Assembly (NCBI GenBank): GCA_002711845.1
Contig: PASF01000008.1
Location: forward strand, 1 to 64,000
DNA: 64,000 nucleotides
Direction of reading: 5' to 3'
Source of the DNA: Gammaproteobacteria bacterium
Lineage (GTDB): Bacteria; Pseudomonadota; Gammaproteobacteria; Pseudomonadales; Pseudohongiellaceae
Of the stretch, positions 20,607 to 30,397 are shown one piece after another; position 1 is the stretch's first letter, and each line of letters opens with the position of its first letter. Below the pieces are notes generated by a model. That model searched no databases, was not told the origin of the DNA, and saw only the letters and a list, made by a program, of their open reading frames with translations. The translations under genes and the position numbers were made by a program.

Positions 20607-21926
20607 GTGAAACCAAAATCTGATCACAGCGACGCGTCCGTGCCCGATGTGGCATCCGGTTCCACCGGGTCTGATGCTGCGTCGGCAGCGGTGCCGGCGC
20701 TGGATCCGGTTGAGGCTCTGCAGATTGAGAAACTGTACCGCGCCGGTGAGGTCATCATGTGGCAGGATGAGCCTGGCGATTGTGCCTATTTTGTCCAAAG
20801 CGGCCGCGTCGCAATTGTGCGTCAGCGCCCCGACGGCAGTGAAATAGAGGTCGGCCGTCGCGGTCCTGGAACGTTGATCGGGGAAATGGCCATCGTTGAT
20901 GATGGACCGCGCAGCGCGACCGTCCGTGCCCTGGAGGATTGTCGTCTGCTGGAAATATCCAAAGCGGATTTCAGTCGCGCCGTTAAAAATGCCAATCCGA
21001 TCGTCGGCCTGGTGACCAAGCTCATCCTGATGCGTTATCGTGACATCCTGCAGCGTTCTGAAAACGTCAGGGAATTTGCTGGCGTGACGACCATGCTGGA
21101 GCAACAGGAACGTCACCATGCAGAAGAGAGCCGGGTGCTTGATGCCGTCAGAATGGCCAATGAGTTCAAGGGAGCCGTCGCCAGAAAAGAACTGTTTCTG
21201 GAGTATCAGCCTTTCATCCAGATCGACACAGGTCGCATCATCGGCTTCGAGGCGCTCATGCGATGGCATCACCCGACCAGCGGGCGCATGCGCCCGGACC
21301 TGTTCATTCCCATGGCCGAAGATACCGGACTTATCATCGAAGCCACTCGCTGGGCATTTCGTGAGGCCTGTAAAACGCTCAAGCGGCTGATTACCCAGAC
21401 CGGTGATGAGGCGCTGTTTATCAGTGTCAACTTCTCTGCCCAGGACTTTGACGATCCGGGATTCCTTGATGAGTTGCTGTTCACCTTGCACGACACCGGT
21501 ATACACCCGTCGCAGATCCATCTGGAAATTACCGAACGTCTGCTGTTACGACAGTCTGAGCAGGTAAAAAAGATACTTCTGCAGTGCCGGGAACACGACA
21601 TGCAGATTGCCATAGACGATTTTGGTACCGGCTATTCGTCCCTGAGCTATCTGCACCAGTACCCGGTAAGCACGCTGAAAATTGACCAGAGTTTTGTGCG
21701 CAACATGACCAGTGACAAGGGTGTATTGGGACTGGTGAAGTCCATTCTGTCGTTAAGCGAGAACATGGGCCTTGCCATCATTGCGGAAGGGGTGGAAACG
21801 CAACAGCATGTGGATATGCTCAAGTCACTGAGGTGCCAGGTGGCACAGGGATTTTTCTTCGCCCGGCCGATGTCCGAAGATGATGCCGCCAACCTGTTAA
21901 AAGCACAACCCAAGAATCCATCATGA
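20607..21926 (+). CDS. Cyclic-nucleotide-binding domain fused to an EAL phosphodiesterase
   Basis: The 439-residue cytoplasmic protein has an N-terminal cNMP-binding/CRP-like beta-roll (about 25-140: DEPGDCAYFVQSGRVAIV, GEMAIVDDGPRSATVRAL) and a C-terminal EAL domain (about 180-430). Catalytic features are all present: E215-A-L, SVNFSAQ, LEITERL, DDFGTGYSSLSYL, LKIDQSFV, EGVET. It should hydrolyse c-di-GMP under control of a nucleotide or another ligand. No GGDEF domain or membrane segment exists. The start is uncertain: I chose a GTG that overlaps the TGA of a 10-codon reading frame. The stop overlaps the next gene. Confidence 0.88.
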   Translation: MKPKSDHSDASVPDVASGSTGSDAASAAVPALDPVEALQIEKLYRAGEVIMWQDEPGDCAYFVQSGRVAIVRQRPDGSEIEVGRRGPGTLIGEMAIVDDGPRSATVRALEDCRLLEISKADFSRAVKNANPIVGLVTKLILMRYRDILQRSENVREFAGVTTMLEQQERHHAEESRVLDAVRMANEFKGAVARKELFLEYQPFIQIDTGRIIGFEALMRWHHPTSGRMRPDLFIPMAEDTGLIIEATRWAFREACKTLKRLITQTGDEALFISVNFSAQDFDDPGFLDELLFTLHDTGIHPSQIHLEITERLLLRQSEQVKKILLQCREHDMQIAIDDFGTGYSSLSYLHQYPVSTLKIDQSFVRNMTSDKGVLGLVKSILSLSENMGLAIIAEGVETQQHVDMLKSLRCQVAQGFFFARPMSEDDAANLLKAQPKNPS

Positions 21927-22387
21927 CCGAACTGAGCATCCAGTTACTGAGCACGGTGCCCGGTTTGCCGCCGGTGTTGCAGACCGTTCATCTGCTGGGC
22001 CTGGCGATGTTGATGGCATCAGCAGTGATGATGGATTTGCGTTTGCTGAGTCTGGCAGGTCGTGGACAACAGGTGCAGGAGATGTTGCAGCGTCTGTTTC
22101 CATGGGTTTTCTGGGCCTTACCCATCATGCTGGTCAGTGGCTTGCCGTTTTTACTGGCCAGGCCGCAGCGATATTTGAATAATCCGGTATTTGCCTACAA
22201 AGCGGCTTTTCTGTGCCTGGCGCTGATTGTCACGTTCCTGCTCTGGCTGGGGTTCCGGCGCGGTGTCACGCAGCAGCGGGGTTGGCCTATAAAGGCACTG
22301 GCACTGGTGTCGCTGGTGGCGTGGGTGATGACCGCCATGTCCGGGCGCTGGATAGCCTACGCTGACTACCTGTTCTGGCCAGGATAA
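21923..22387 (+). CDS. Small four-helix membrane protein (DUF6644-like), copy 1
   Basis: The 154-residue protein has four hydrophobic segments (HLLGLAMLMASAVMMDL, VFWALPIMLVSGLPFLL, AAFLCLALIVTFLLWLG, ALALVSLVAWVMTAMSG). It starts within the stop of the EAL gene. The pattern QTVHLLG...MDLRLL recurs in the next protein (NSLHVLS...LDLRLA), so the two are paralogues, probably a heterodimer. It resembles the DUF6644/CopD-like membrane group. No function can be assigned; the conserved His in helix 1 could bind haem or metal. Confidence 0.75.
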   Translation: MTELSIQLLSTVPGLPPVLQTVHLLGLAMLMASAVMMDLRLLSLAGRGQQVQEMLQRLFPWVFWALPIMLVSGLPFLLARPQRYLNNPVFAYKAAFLCLALIVTFLLWLGFRRGVTQQRGWPIKALALVSLVAWVMTAMSGRWIAYADYLFWPG

Positions 22388-22391
22388 GCCG

Positions 22392-22880
22392 ATGCTGCAA
22401 CACGAATTCTGGTTAAATCTTGAATATACCTGGCTGGCGGAACAGATCGGTGCCACCTGGTTGTTCCCGCTGTTTAATTCCCTGCATGTGCTCAGTATTA
22501 CCCTGATGCTGGGGTCGTTACTGATGCTTGATCTGCGTCTTGCCGGCGTTGCTGCCAACGTTTATCCATACCGAACCCTGAGCCGGGATTTCCTGCCGTG
22601 GGTCTGGCTCGCCTTCGCGATCGCGGTGGTAACCGGGCTGGGTTTGTTCATCACCCGTGCCAGCGCCCATGTGCTCAACCCGGCATTTCAGTGGAAGATG
22701 CTGCTGATGCTGGCGGCAGGCCTGAACATGCTGTTGTTTCATCTTCGCGGCAAGCGCCTGGCGGAACACTGGGACCGCAGCCGCCCCATGCCCTGGTCAA
22801 TGCGTATCACGGGTATGGCTTCCTTGCTGTTGTGGGCCGGTGTTATGCTGGGGGGGCGCTGGATGGGACACATAATTTAA
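22392..22880 (+). CDS. Small four-helix membrane protein (DUF6644-like), copy 2
   Basis: The 162-residue protein starts four bases after its paralogue and shares its plan: LHVLSITLMLGSLLMLDLRL in helix 1, WVWLAFAIAVVTGLGLFI in helix 2, MLLMLAAGLNMLLFHLRG in helix 3 and GMASLLLWAGVMLGGRWMG in helix 4. The terminal GGRW(M)G parallels SGRWI in copy 1. The function is unknown. Tight packing with the c-di-GMP phosphodiesterase upstream and the thiolase downstream suggests one transcript. Confidence 0.75.
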   Translation: MLQHEFWLNLEYTWLAEQIGATWLFPLFNSLHVLSITLMLGSLLMLDLRLAGVAANVYPYRTLSRDFLPWVWLAFAIAVVTGLGLFITRASAHVLNPAFQWKMLLMLAAGLNMLLFHLRGKRLAEHWDRSRPMPWSMRITGMASLLLWAGVMLGGRWMGHII

Positions 22881-22894
22881 AGAGGGAGAAGGAC

Positions 22895-24082
22895 ATGGGC
22901 GAAGCATATATCGTGGCAGCCGTCAGGACGGCATGCGGGCGTCGCAATGGCAGACTCAGTGGCATTCACCCGATCGATCTGGGTGCTGCTGTGGTAGACG
23001 AGCTGCTGGACCGCACTGCGTTGCCTGCCAATGCCGTTGACGACGTCATTTTCGGTTGCGTCAGCCAGGTTGGCGCCCAGGCTGGCAACCTGGCAAGAAA
23101 TGTCGCACTGGCTTCCCGTCTGGATGTATCAGTGCCCGGTGTCACCGTTGATCGTCAGTGCGGCTCTTCATTGCAGGCCATTCATTTTGGCGCCCAGGCG
23201 GTGATGTCGGGCACCCAGGATCTGGTCATTTGTGGTGGGGTCGAAAGCATGAGCCTGGTGCCGATAGGTGCCAATTTCAATGACACTCTGGACAAAGGGA
23301 GGGGTGTACCGCGCGGGGAGCGTATCGACGAATTGTATCCGGGTATAGAATTCAGTCAGTTCAATGGCGCCGAGCTGCTCGCGCAAAAGTATCACATCAG
23401 TCGCAAGGAACTGGACAAATTTGGCGTGCTCAGCCACCAGCGCGCTGCCGCTGCCACCCGGGACGGGCATTTCCGACGCGAGGTGGTACCGGTAGAAGTC
23501 ACACTGCCAGATGGCAGTATTGACACCCATGTGCTTGATGAAGGCATCCGTTATGATGCCAGCCTGGAATCCATGCAGGGCCTGAAAACCCTGTTTGAAG
23601 ACGGTGTCATCACGGCCGGCACTGCCAGTCAGATCGCTGACGGATCGGCAGCACTGCTGATAGCCAGCCGTCGCGCTGTGGAAAAACACAACCTGCCGGT
23701 AAGGGCACGAATTCACACGCTGGTGGTGGTGGGCTCGGATCCCGAAATCATGCTTGAAGGACCAATTCCCGCCACAGAGAAGTTGCTCGACCGGGCTGAT
23801 CTGACCATCGACGATATCGATTTGTATGAAGTCAACGAGGCTTTCGGCTCGGTGCCATTGGCGTGGGCCAAAGCGCTGGGGGCGGATCTGCGCCGACTCA
23901 ATGTCAATGGCGGGGCGCAGGCATTGGGCCACCCGCTCGGCGCCACCGGTGCGAAATTAATGACCAGTCTGCTGCATGAACTTGAACGTCGTGAAGCGCG
24001 TTATGGTCTGGTGGCCATATGTGAAGGCGGCGGCACCGCCAACGCGACTCTGATAGAGCGAATAGACAGCCTTGACTGGTAA
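22895..24082 (+). CDS. Acetyl-CoA acyltransferase (thiolase)
   Basis: The 395-residue protein carries the thiolase active sites: nucleophile Cys in VDRQCGSSLQAIHFG, VNEAFGSVPLAW, His in GGAQALGHPLGATGAK, and the second Cys in ICEGGGTANA. Enzymes of this type cleave 3-ketoacyl-CoA in beta-oxidation or condense acetyl-CoA. The sequence style is closer to degradative FadA/PcaF-like thiolases than to PhaA. GAGGGAGAAGG supports the ATG. No other beta-oxidation gene adjoins, so the chain-length preference cannot be inferred. Confidence 0.92.
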   Translation: MGEAYIVAAVRTACGRRNGRLSGIHPIDLGAAVVDELLDRTALPANAVDDVIFGCVSQVGAQAGNLARNVALASRLDVSVPGVTVDRQCGSSLQAIHFGAQAVMSGTQDLVICGGVESMSLVPIGANFNDTLDKGRGVPRGERIDELYPGIEFSQFNGAELLAQKYHISRKELDKFGVLSHQRAAAATRDGHFRREVVPVEVTLPDGSIDTHVLDEGIRYDASLESMQGLKTLFEDGVITAGTASQIADGSAALLIASRRAVEKHNLPVRARIHTLVVVGSDPEIMLEGPIPATEKLLDRADLTIDDIDLYEVNEAFGSVPLAWAKALGADLRRLNVNGGAQALGHPLGATGAKLMTSLLHELERREARYGLVAICEGGGTANATLIERIDSLDW

Positions 24083-24092
24083 CACCTGCGGG

Positions 24093-25739
24093 TTGGAGCG
24101 GCTTCGCTTCATCAACCGTTTTACGCGAGCGATGCCCGCTGATCCGGTGACTGACAACTACTGTCGACCGGTCAGCGGCGCCCTGTATTCGCGCGTGCAA
24201 CCTACGCCGGTCGCGGATCCTAAATTGCTGGCGCTATCCAACGATGTTGCTGAGCGGGTGGGCCTGAACACCCGCACCTGTGACCAAACGCAATTGGCCA
24301 GCGTGTTTTCCGGCAATGAATTGCTACCGGGTATGGACCCTCACGCCACAGTCTACGGCGGCCACCAGTTCGGACATTGGGCGGGCCAGCTGGGTGACGG
24401 ACGGGCCATCAATCTCGGCGACGTACTGGGTGCTGATGACATCGCCTGGACCCTACAGTTAAAAGGCGCCGGGGCCACCCCGTATTCCCGACAGGCGGAC
24501 GGCAGGGCAGTGCTCCGGTCCTCTGTCCGTGAGTTTCTTTGCAGTGAAGCCATGCACCACCTGGGTGTGCCGACAACACGCGCGCTGAGCCTTGTCCTGA
24601 CCGGCGATACCGTGGTCCGGGATATGTTCTACGATGGCAATCCGCGCGCTGAACCAGGTGCCGTGGTGTGTCGGGCCTCACCCTCATTTATACGGTTTGG
24701 TCACTTTGAACTGCCCGCTGCGCGCGGTGACGTGGCATTGCTCGAAAATCTGCTGGATTTTGTCATTACCACTGACCGTCCAGATCTTCATGGCAGGCTG
24801 TCGTCCGGTGATGCGACAGACCGCCGGTCAGCCTGTCTGGACTGGTTCGCCGGCGTATGTGATTCAACCCAGTTCATGGTGTTGCAGTGGATGCGAGTCG
24901 GTTTTGTTCACGGGGTGATGAACACCGACAACATGTCTGTGCTCGGACTGACCATTGATTATGGCCCGTATGGCTGGATTGACGATTACAATCCTGACTG
25001 GACACCGAACACAACGGATTCGGAACAGCGCCGTTATCGATTCGGACAACAGGCTGCGGTGGCACGCTGGAATCTCTTTCAATTGGCAAATGCGTTGTAT
25101 CCGGTCATTCAGGACGCCGAAGCCCTGCAGTCCATCCTCAACAGCCTGCCTGGCAAGTATGAAGTGGCCAGGCGGAAGATGCAGGCGAGCAAACTGGGCT
25201 TGCCTGACGAAGCGCTGGGCGATCCGGCTTTTACCGAGCTACTCGATGACCTGGAACACCTGCTGGTTTGCCAACCCATTGACATGACAATCTTCTATCG
25301 CTGCCTGATTGATTTTGCCTGCGAGCATGATGCGCCCGCCGCCAATGAGCGTTCACAGGCGTCATTGTCTGACGCCATAGCGCCGGCGCTCTATCCTGTC
25401 GAGGCCAGTGATCCTGATGGCATTGCTGTCGCCAATAGGTCGATTTTTAAGCAATGGGGAAGATCCTATCGACAGTTTTTGCAGCGTTATCCGTTAAATG
25501 CGATGACCCGGCGCAAAAACATGAGTGCTGTAAACCCAGCCTTTGTGTTGCGCAATTATCTGGTTCAGCAGGCCATTGACACGCTGGAACAGGGTGACAG
25601 CACCGAGTTTGAAACCTTGTTCCGGTTGATACAGCAGCCCTATGAATGCCTGGCTGAACCGGACAGGCGTTTTGCCACACGGCGCCCGGCATGGGCCAGT
25701 AACCGGGCCGGGTGCTCAATGCTGTCCTGCAGTTCCTGA
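24093..25739 (+). CDS. selO: Protein adenylyltransferase SelO (YdiU)
   Basis: SelO is a pseudokinase that transfers AMP from ATP to protein Ser/Thr/Tyr during oxidative stress. Recognised blocks are YGGHQFGHWAGQLGDGRA, LKGAGATPYSRQADGRAVLR, SSVREFLCSEAMHHLG, and the catalytic VHGVMNTDNMS with DYGPYGW. The C-terminus ends SCSS, the position of the family's conserved redox Cys (Sec in some eukaryotes). The start is inferred: TTG giving (M)ERLRFINRFTRAMPADP matches family N-termini. Another TTG 21 bases upstream would overlap the thiolase stop. Length is about 548 residues. Confidence 0.92.
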   Translation: MERLRFINRFTRAMPADPVTDNYCRPVSGALYSRVQPTPVADPKLLALSNDVAERVGLNTRTCDQTQLASVFSGNELLPGMDPHATVYGGHQFGHWAGQLGDGRAINLGDVLGADDIAWTLQLKGAGATPYSRQADGRAVLRSSVREFLCSEAMHHLGVPTTRALSLVLTGDTVVRDMFYDGNPRAEPGAVVCRASPSFIRFGHFELPAARGDVALLENLLDFVITTDRPDLHGRLSSGDATDRRSACLDWFAGVCDSTQFMVLQWMRVGFVHGVMNTDNMSVLGLTIDYGPYGWIDDYNPDWTPNTTDSEQRRYRFGQQAAVARWNLFQLANALYPVIQDAEALQSILNSLPGKYEVARRKMQASKLGLPDEALGDPAFTELLDDLEHLLVCQPIDMTIFYRCLIDFACEHDAPAANERSQASLSDAIAPALYPVEASDPDGIAVANRSIFKQWGRSYRQFLQRYPLNAMTRRKNMSAVNPAFVLRNYLVQQAIDTLEQGDSTEFETLFRLIQQPYECLAEPDRRFATRRPAWASNRAGCSMLSCSS

Positions 25740-25960
25740 GGTTTTTTATCGGCCGTTCAGTCAGCGTCGAACAGGCAGCAGATCCGTAACCCGTCGCTTA
25801 TCGTATCTACTACGTTGTTGGCCGTATATTTAGGCTTTGGTAACACTTTGTCACTGTTGCGTATTGCGCACGGTCGGCCTTTCGCCGATGCTACGCGTAA
25901 TCTAATTTCACCTTCAACCCCACTGAACAAGTGTGGCCTCAAAGGCCAGGGAGCCGGAAC

Positions 25961-27091
25961 TTGCGATTTATCCTGCGACATCCATTGTTGATCGTATTCG
26001 TTGTTGCTGCGATAGCACTGGCTTATGGCGTTTATGCCCGTCTAACAGCAGAGCCGGCCGGCGGTGGCAGGCCGGGTATGTTTGGCGGCGGCATGGGCCC
26101 GGTTTCGGTCACTGTCACTGAAGTGACCCGGCAGCTATTCGCGGATGAGGTTGAGTCGGTGGGAACTGCGCAGGCGAACGAGTCGATCAACCTGACCGCC
26201 AAAGTATCCGATACCGTCACGGCCGTGCATTTTGAGGACGGCGACCTGGTCGAGCAGGGCGATATCCTGGTAGAGCTCACCAATAGCGCTGAAGCAGCCC
26301 GGTTGTCTGAAGTGCAGACCGAAGTGGACGATGCCCGTCGTCAATACGAGCGCTTGCAGAGCCTGATCGAGACCAACCTTATCTCGCAGACCGATCTGGA
26401 GGTGGCACGCACCCGATACGACACAGCGCGGGCCCGGCTGGAGGGCGTGATTGCGAACATGAACGACCGGCTTATTCGTGCGCCGTTTTCAGGCATGCTG
26501 GGTTTTCGTAACATCAGTGAAGGTTCTCTGGTGACGCCCAGCACCATCATCACGACGCTGGACGATATCTCCACCATCAAACTCGATTTCAACATCGCCG
26601 AGGTCTTTTTTGCGCAGTTGCAACCAGGCCTGAGTGTCTCGGCCAACAGCATTGTCTATCGCGGGCGTGAATTTGAAGGCGTGGTTCAAAATGTCGGTTC
26701 GCGAATCGACGAGGTGACCCGATCCGTGCAGGTGCGCGCTGAAATCGATAACAGTGACCGGGTGCTGCGCCCGGGCATGTTATTGACAGTCGGATTAACA
26801 CTGAATGAACGCGACACCGTCGTCGTACCGGAGGCCGCGCTGATCCCCAGCCAGGGTCGACAGTATGTATTCGTGGTCGATGAAGAAAGCATTGCTCGTC
26901 GGGTTGAAGTCGAGATTGGCCGCAGAAGGCCAGGCCTTGCCGAGATTGTGGCGGGTATTGTCCCAGGCCAACGGGTAATCACTCAGGGTGTTGCCCAGGT
27001 GCGACCCGGCCAGTCAGTCCGCATCATGAACTCGGGCGAATCGAGTACCCGTGCCGCCGGCACCACCGTCAGCCCCATCGATCAGTCCTGA
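25961..27091 (+). CDS. RND efflux periplasmic adaptor (membrane fusion protein)
   Basis: The adaptor (376 residues) links an inner-membrane RND pump to an outer-membrane channel. Order: N-terminal anchor (HPLLIVFVVAAIALAYG), lipoyl halves (VHFEDGDLVEQGDILVEL and IRAPFSGMLGFRNISEGS), a short coiled-coil hairpin (about 115-160), and beta-barrel/membrane-proximal domains (NSDRVLRPGMLLTVGL). I use a TTG start because AGGGAG lies seven bases upstream. An in-frame GTG 30 bases earlier has no visible site. It is followed by the pump gene. No outer-membrane factor or regulator is adjacent. The 221-base gap before it shows no clear promoter. Confidence 0.92.
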   Translation: MRFILRHPLLIVFVVAAIALAYGVYARLTAEPAGGGRPGMFGGGMGPVSVTVTEVTRQLFADEVESVGTAQANESINLTAKVSDTVTAVHFEDGDLVEQGDILVELTNSAEAARLSEVQTEVDDARRQYERLQSLIETNLISQTDLEVARTRYDTARARLEGVIANMNDRLIRAPFSGMLGFRNISEGSLVTPSTIITTLDDISTIKLDFNIAEVFFAQLQPGLSVSANSIVYRGREFEGVVQNVGSRIDEVTRSVQVRAEIDNSDRVLRPGMLLTVGLTLNERDTVVVPEAALIPSQGRQYVFVVDEESIARRVEVEIGRRRPGLAEIVAGIVPGQRVITQGVAQVRPGQSVRIMNSGESSTRAAGTTVSPIDQS

Positions 27092-27150
27092 GACCCGCCA
27101 GCGCCGAACCGAGAGGTTCGGACGGGGCTCATTTGAGAGGATAACGCAAA

Positions 27151-30100
27151 ATGATTCTGTCTGACGTTTCCGTTAAACGCCCGGTGTTTGCCGCAGTGGT
27201 CAGTCTGTTACTGGTAGCGTTTGGCATATTGTCATTTATGGAGCTCCCGGTACGGGAATACCCTGAGACCAACCCACCTGTGGTATCGGTCAGCACCAGT
27301 TATCCGGGCGCCTCTGCCGAAATTGTGGAAGCGCAGATTACTCAGCTGATCGAAGATCAGATAAATGGCGTCGAAGGTGTGCAGACCATCAGCTCGTCAA
27401 GCAGCGATGGTAGCTCGCGTGTCTCTGTTGAGTTTGCAGTCAGCCGTGATATTGATCAGGCAGCCAATGATATTCGCGACAAGGTTTCACGTGTCACCGG
27501 TCGCTTGCCCGAGGGCGTTGATCCGCCTGAAATAGCCAAAGCAGATTCAGACGCGCGGCCGATGGCCTATTACAACCTGCAAAGCACGCAGATGAGTTTT
27601 CTGGAGCTCAACGATTACGCCGATCGGTACATCGTAGATCAATTTGCTGTCATTAATGGTGTGGCCGGGGTTTCTGTCAGCGGCACCGGTGGCTATGCCA
27701 TGCGCGTCTGGCTGGACCGTGTCGCGTTGGCAGCCCGTGGCCTGACGGTACTTGATGTCGAATCTGCACTGCGCCGCCAAAACATAGAATTGCCCGCTGG
27801 CCGTGTGGATTCGCTCGAGCGCGAATTCAGTGTTCGTGTTGAACGGGTCTATCAGACACCGGATGATTTCCGTGAACTGGTTATCAGCCGCGGCAACGAT
27901 GGCCAGTTGGTGACACTGAAAGAAGTGGCGCGCGTGGAACTGGCAGCAGCCAGTAACCGGGCGATGTTCCGCGGCAACGGCGTTGATGCTGTCGGCCTGG
28001 GAATTATCAGGCAATCCAATGCAAACAGTCTGCAGATATTGCGGGATACCACGGCCGTTGCGGAGCGCGTGAATGCCACGCTGCCCGATCACATGACCCT
28101 CGAACTGTCCAACAGTGATGCGGAGTTCATCGAATACGCCATTGATTCAGTCTACACCACCATCATCATGACAGTTGTTCTGGTCAGCCTGGTGATTTAC
28201 ATGTTTCTGGGCTCGTTCCGCAGCATGTTGATTCCCGCAGTGACCATCCCTGTGTGCCTGATGTCTGCATTCATGGTGATGTTGATGTTTGGCTTGACGA
28301 TCAATCTGATTACGCTGCTGGCACTGGTGCTTTGTGTCGGACTGATTGTCGATGATTCCATTGTGGTGCTGGAGAATATCCAGCGCCGGGTTGAAGCCGG
28401 CGAGCCGCCCTTGTTGGCCTCGTACAACGGTGCCCGCCAGGTGGGGTTCGCAGTCGTGGCGACCACGCTGGTTCTGCTGGCCGTATTCGTACCGGTTGTC
28501 TTCATGGAAGGCAATATGGGCATTTTGTTTTACGAGTTGGCCATTACCATTGGTGGGGCTGTCGTCATCTCGACCATACTTGCCTTGTCACTCACGCCCA
28601 TGATGAGCTCAAAGCTGCTTAACAGTCATTCCCATGAGAGTTTTCTCACACGTATTGTTGATCGTGTTTTTCGGTGGCTCCAAAAAGGGTACCACGCGGC
28701 CCTGGAGTTTGCGCTGGGCATCCGCTATGCCATCCTTGCTGGCCTGCTGCTGGTTGGCGTAGGCGTTTATTTCCTGTGGCAGGAGGTCCCTTCTGAATTC
28801 GCACCACAGGAAGATCAGGGCGTGTTCTTTGCTCGCATGAACGGCCCGGAAGGGGCCAGTATGGCCTACATGCAGGAACAGGTTAATGACATGCAGGACG
28901 CTGTTGCACCGTTCCTGGAGAACGGCGAAATACGCAGTAGCGTGACCATTTTGCCGGGCTGGGGCTCGGGAAGTGGCGTCAGCAGCGGAGTCTCGATCAT
29001 GGCGATGGCGGACTGGGAAGTCAGGGAAAAGCCCACCCAGCAGGTCATGAATGAGCTGGCAGCGGAATGGCAGAACCTGCCTGGCATGCAGGTCATGATG
29101 TTCATGCGCTCGGGCCTGGTTCGCGGCGGCGGCGGTCAGCCGGTGCAGTTTGTGATTGGCGGACGTACTTACGAAGAGCTGGTCCAGTGGCGGGATATAC
29201 TGATCGAACGCGGTGAAGGCAGCGGATTATTCACACGCATGACCTCAGATTTCCTGGAAACACGCCCGAGCCTGACGGTGACTGTGGATAAAACCCGAGC
29301 CGCAGATCTGGGCGTCTCCATCCAGGCGATCGGACGCACCTTACAGGCGATGATGAGCGAAAGCCGCGTCACCACATTCGCCGATCGCGGTGAGGAATAC
29401 GATGTCATCCTGCAGGCTGAAGAAAGTCAGCGTGCATCTCCGGATGACCTCACCAATATCTATGTCAGATCCGAGAGCAGTGGCCAACTGATTCCCTTGT
29501 CCAATCTGATTACGGTCGAAAACACCTCGTCGCCAAATTCCCTGAACCGTTACATGCGGATGCGGGCCATTACCATCAACGCCGGTCTGCAGCCGGGGGT
29601 GACGTTGGAGCAGGGCCTGGCGTTCCTGGAAGAGGCTGTATTGACCGAATTGCCCGAGCATGCACAGGTCAACTACAAAGGTGAGTCGCTTGAGCTGAAA
29701 GAGGCAAGTGGTGGACTGGCCTTCATTTTTGGCATGTCTTTATTGGTGGTATTCCTGGTGCTGGCAGCGCAGTTTGAGAGCTTTGTGCATCCGTTGGTGA
29801 TCATGACCACGGTACCTTTGGCCATCTTTGGTGCCTTGATAGGTTTGCTGTTGACCGGCGGTACACTGAATATCTACACCAATATTGGCCTGATCATTCT
29901 GGTCGGTATTGCCAGCAAGAACGGTATTCTTATCGTTGAGTTCGCCAATCAGTTACGTGATGAGGGCAAACCCTTCCGCGAAGCGCTGGTAGAAGCCTGC
30001 GATATGCGCCTGCGCCCGGTCCTGATGACGGCGCTGTCCACCATCATGGGATCCCTGCCACTGATATTTGCGACCGGGGCCGGATCCGAGAGTCGGGTTC

Positions 30101-30372
30101 TGCTGGGTACCGTGATCTTTTCCGGCGTGCTGATGACCACACTGATGACGTTGTTTATCGTGCCCGTGGTTTATGACCTGTTGGCGAGAAATACGGGTTC
30201 GCCGCAGACAGTGTCGCGCTTGCTAAACAAGCTGCAAAGCAAATACACTGAAACCTCGAAACCTCGAAACCGCTCGGCGCGGGTGCAGGTGGGCCCAATC
30301 AGGCCGTCAGCCAGCGCCGGGAGGACATCTGATCGTCTGCTACCTGTCAAGGTAACCGCGCCAAAAAGGTAA
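27151..30372 (+). CDS. RND multidrug/solute efflux pump (AcrB/MexF-like, HAE1 class)
   Basis: The 1073-residue transporter has 12 membrane helices and two large periplasmic loops. Proton-relay residues appear in helix 4 ([20 protein letters not shown]). Typical opening: [20 protein letters not shown]. The C-terminal half has [21 protein letters not shown] and [17 protein letters not shown]. It extrudes drugs or other amphiphiles by proton antiport; the substrate is unknown. The last 40 or so residues are an unusual basic tail encoded by short duplicated DNA words. The ATG has AGAGGATAA upstream. lemA follows closely. Confidence 0.95.
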   Translation: MILSDVSVKRPVFAAVVSLLLVAFGILSFMELPVREYPETNPPVVSVSTSYPGASAEIVEAQITQLIEDQINGVEGVQTISSSSSDGSSRVSVEFAVSRDIDQAANDIRDKVSRVTGRLPEGVDPPEIAKADSDARPMAYYNLQSTQMSFLELNDYADRYIVDQFAVINGVAGVSVSGTGGYAMRVWLDRVALAARGLTVLDVESALRRQNIELPAGRVDSLEREFSVRVERVYQTPDDFRELVISRGNDGQLVTLKEVARVELAAASNRAMFRGNGVDAVGLGIIRQSNANSLQILRDTTAVAERVNATLPDHMTLELSNSDAEFIEYAIDSVYTTIIMTVVLVSLVIYMFLGSFRSMLIPAVTIPVCLMSAFMVMLMFGLTINLITLLALVLCVGLIVDDSIVVLENIQRRVEAGEPPLLASYNGARQVGFAVVATTLVLLAVFVPVVFMEGNMGILFYELAITIGGAVVISTILALSLTPMMSSKLLNSHSHESFLTRIVDRVFRWLQKGYHAALEFALGIRYAILAGLLLVGVGVYFLWQEVPSEFAPQEDQGVFFARMNGPEGASMAYMQEQVNDMQDAVAPFLENGEIRSSVTILPGWGSGSGVSSGVSIMAMADWEVREKPTQQVMNELAAEWQNLPGMQVMMFMRSGLVRGGGGQPVQFVIGGRTYEELVQWRDILIERGEGSGLFTRMTSDFLETRPSLTVTVDKTRAADLGVSIQAIGRTLQAMMSESRVTTFADRGEEYDVILQAEESQRASPDDLTNIYVRSESSGQLIPLSNLITVENTSSPNSLNRYMRMRAITINAGLQPGVTLEQGLAFLEEAVLTELPEHAQVNYKGESLELKEASGGLAFIFGMSLLVVFLVLAAQFESFVHPLVIMTTVPLAIFGALIGLLLTGGTLNIYTNIGLIILVGIASKNGILIVEFANQLRDEGKPFREALVEACDMRLRPVLMTALSTIMGSLPLIFATGAGSESRVLLGTVIFSGVLMTTLMTLFIVPVVYDLLARNTGSPQTVSRLLNKLQSKYTETSKPRNRSARVQVGPIRPSASAGRTSDRLLPVKVTAPKR

Positions 30373-30378
30373 CCGCGC
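30349..30378 (+). repeat. Short tandem duplication at the end of the RND pump gene
   Basis: AAGGTAACCGCGC occurs twice with a 17-base period; the second copy supplies the pump's stop codon. About 85 bases upstream (30251-30266) AAACCTCG is also repeated in tandem. Both look like replication-slippage products. Confidence 0.8.
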
Positions 30379-30397
30379 AAAAAGGGAGAAACAGGCT

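Noticed and set aside
20448-21521. 357-residue minus-strand frame opposite the cNMP-EAL gene
   Set aside because: It runs through the tRNA-Pro terminator and is antisense to an EAL domain with complete catalytic motifs.
25640-25833. Possible frameshift at the SelO C-terminus
   Set aside because: An alternative frame stays open, but the natural frame ends in SCSS with the conserved Cys, as expected for SelO, so no error is needed.
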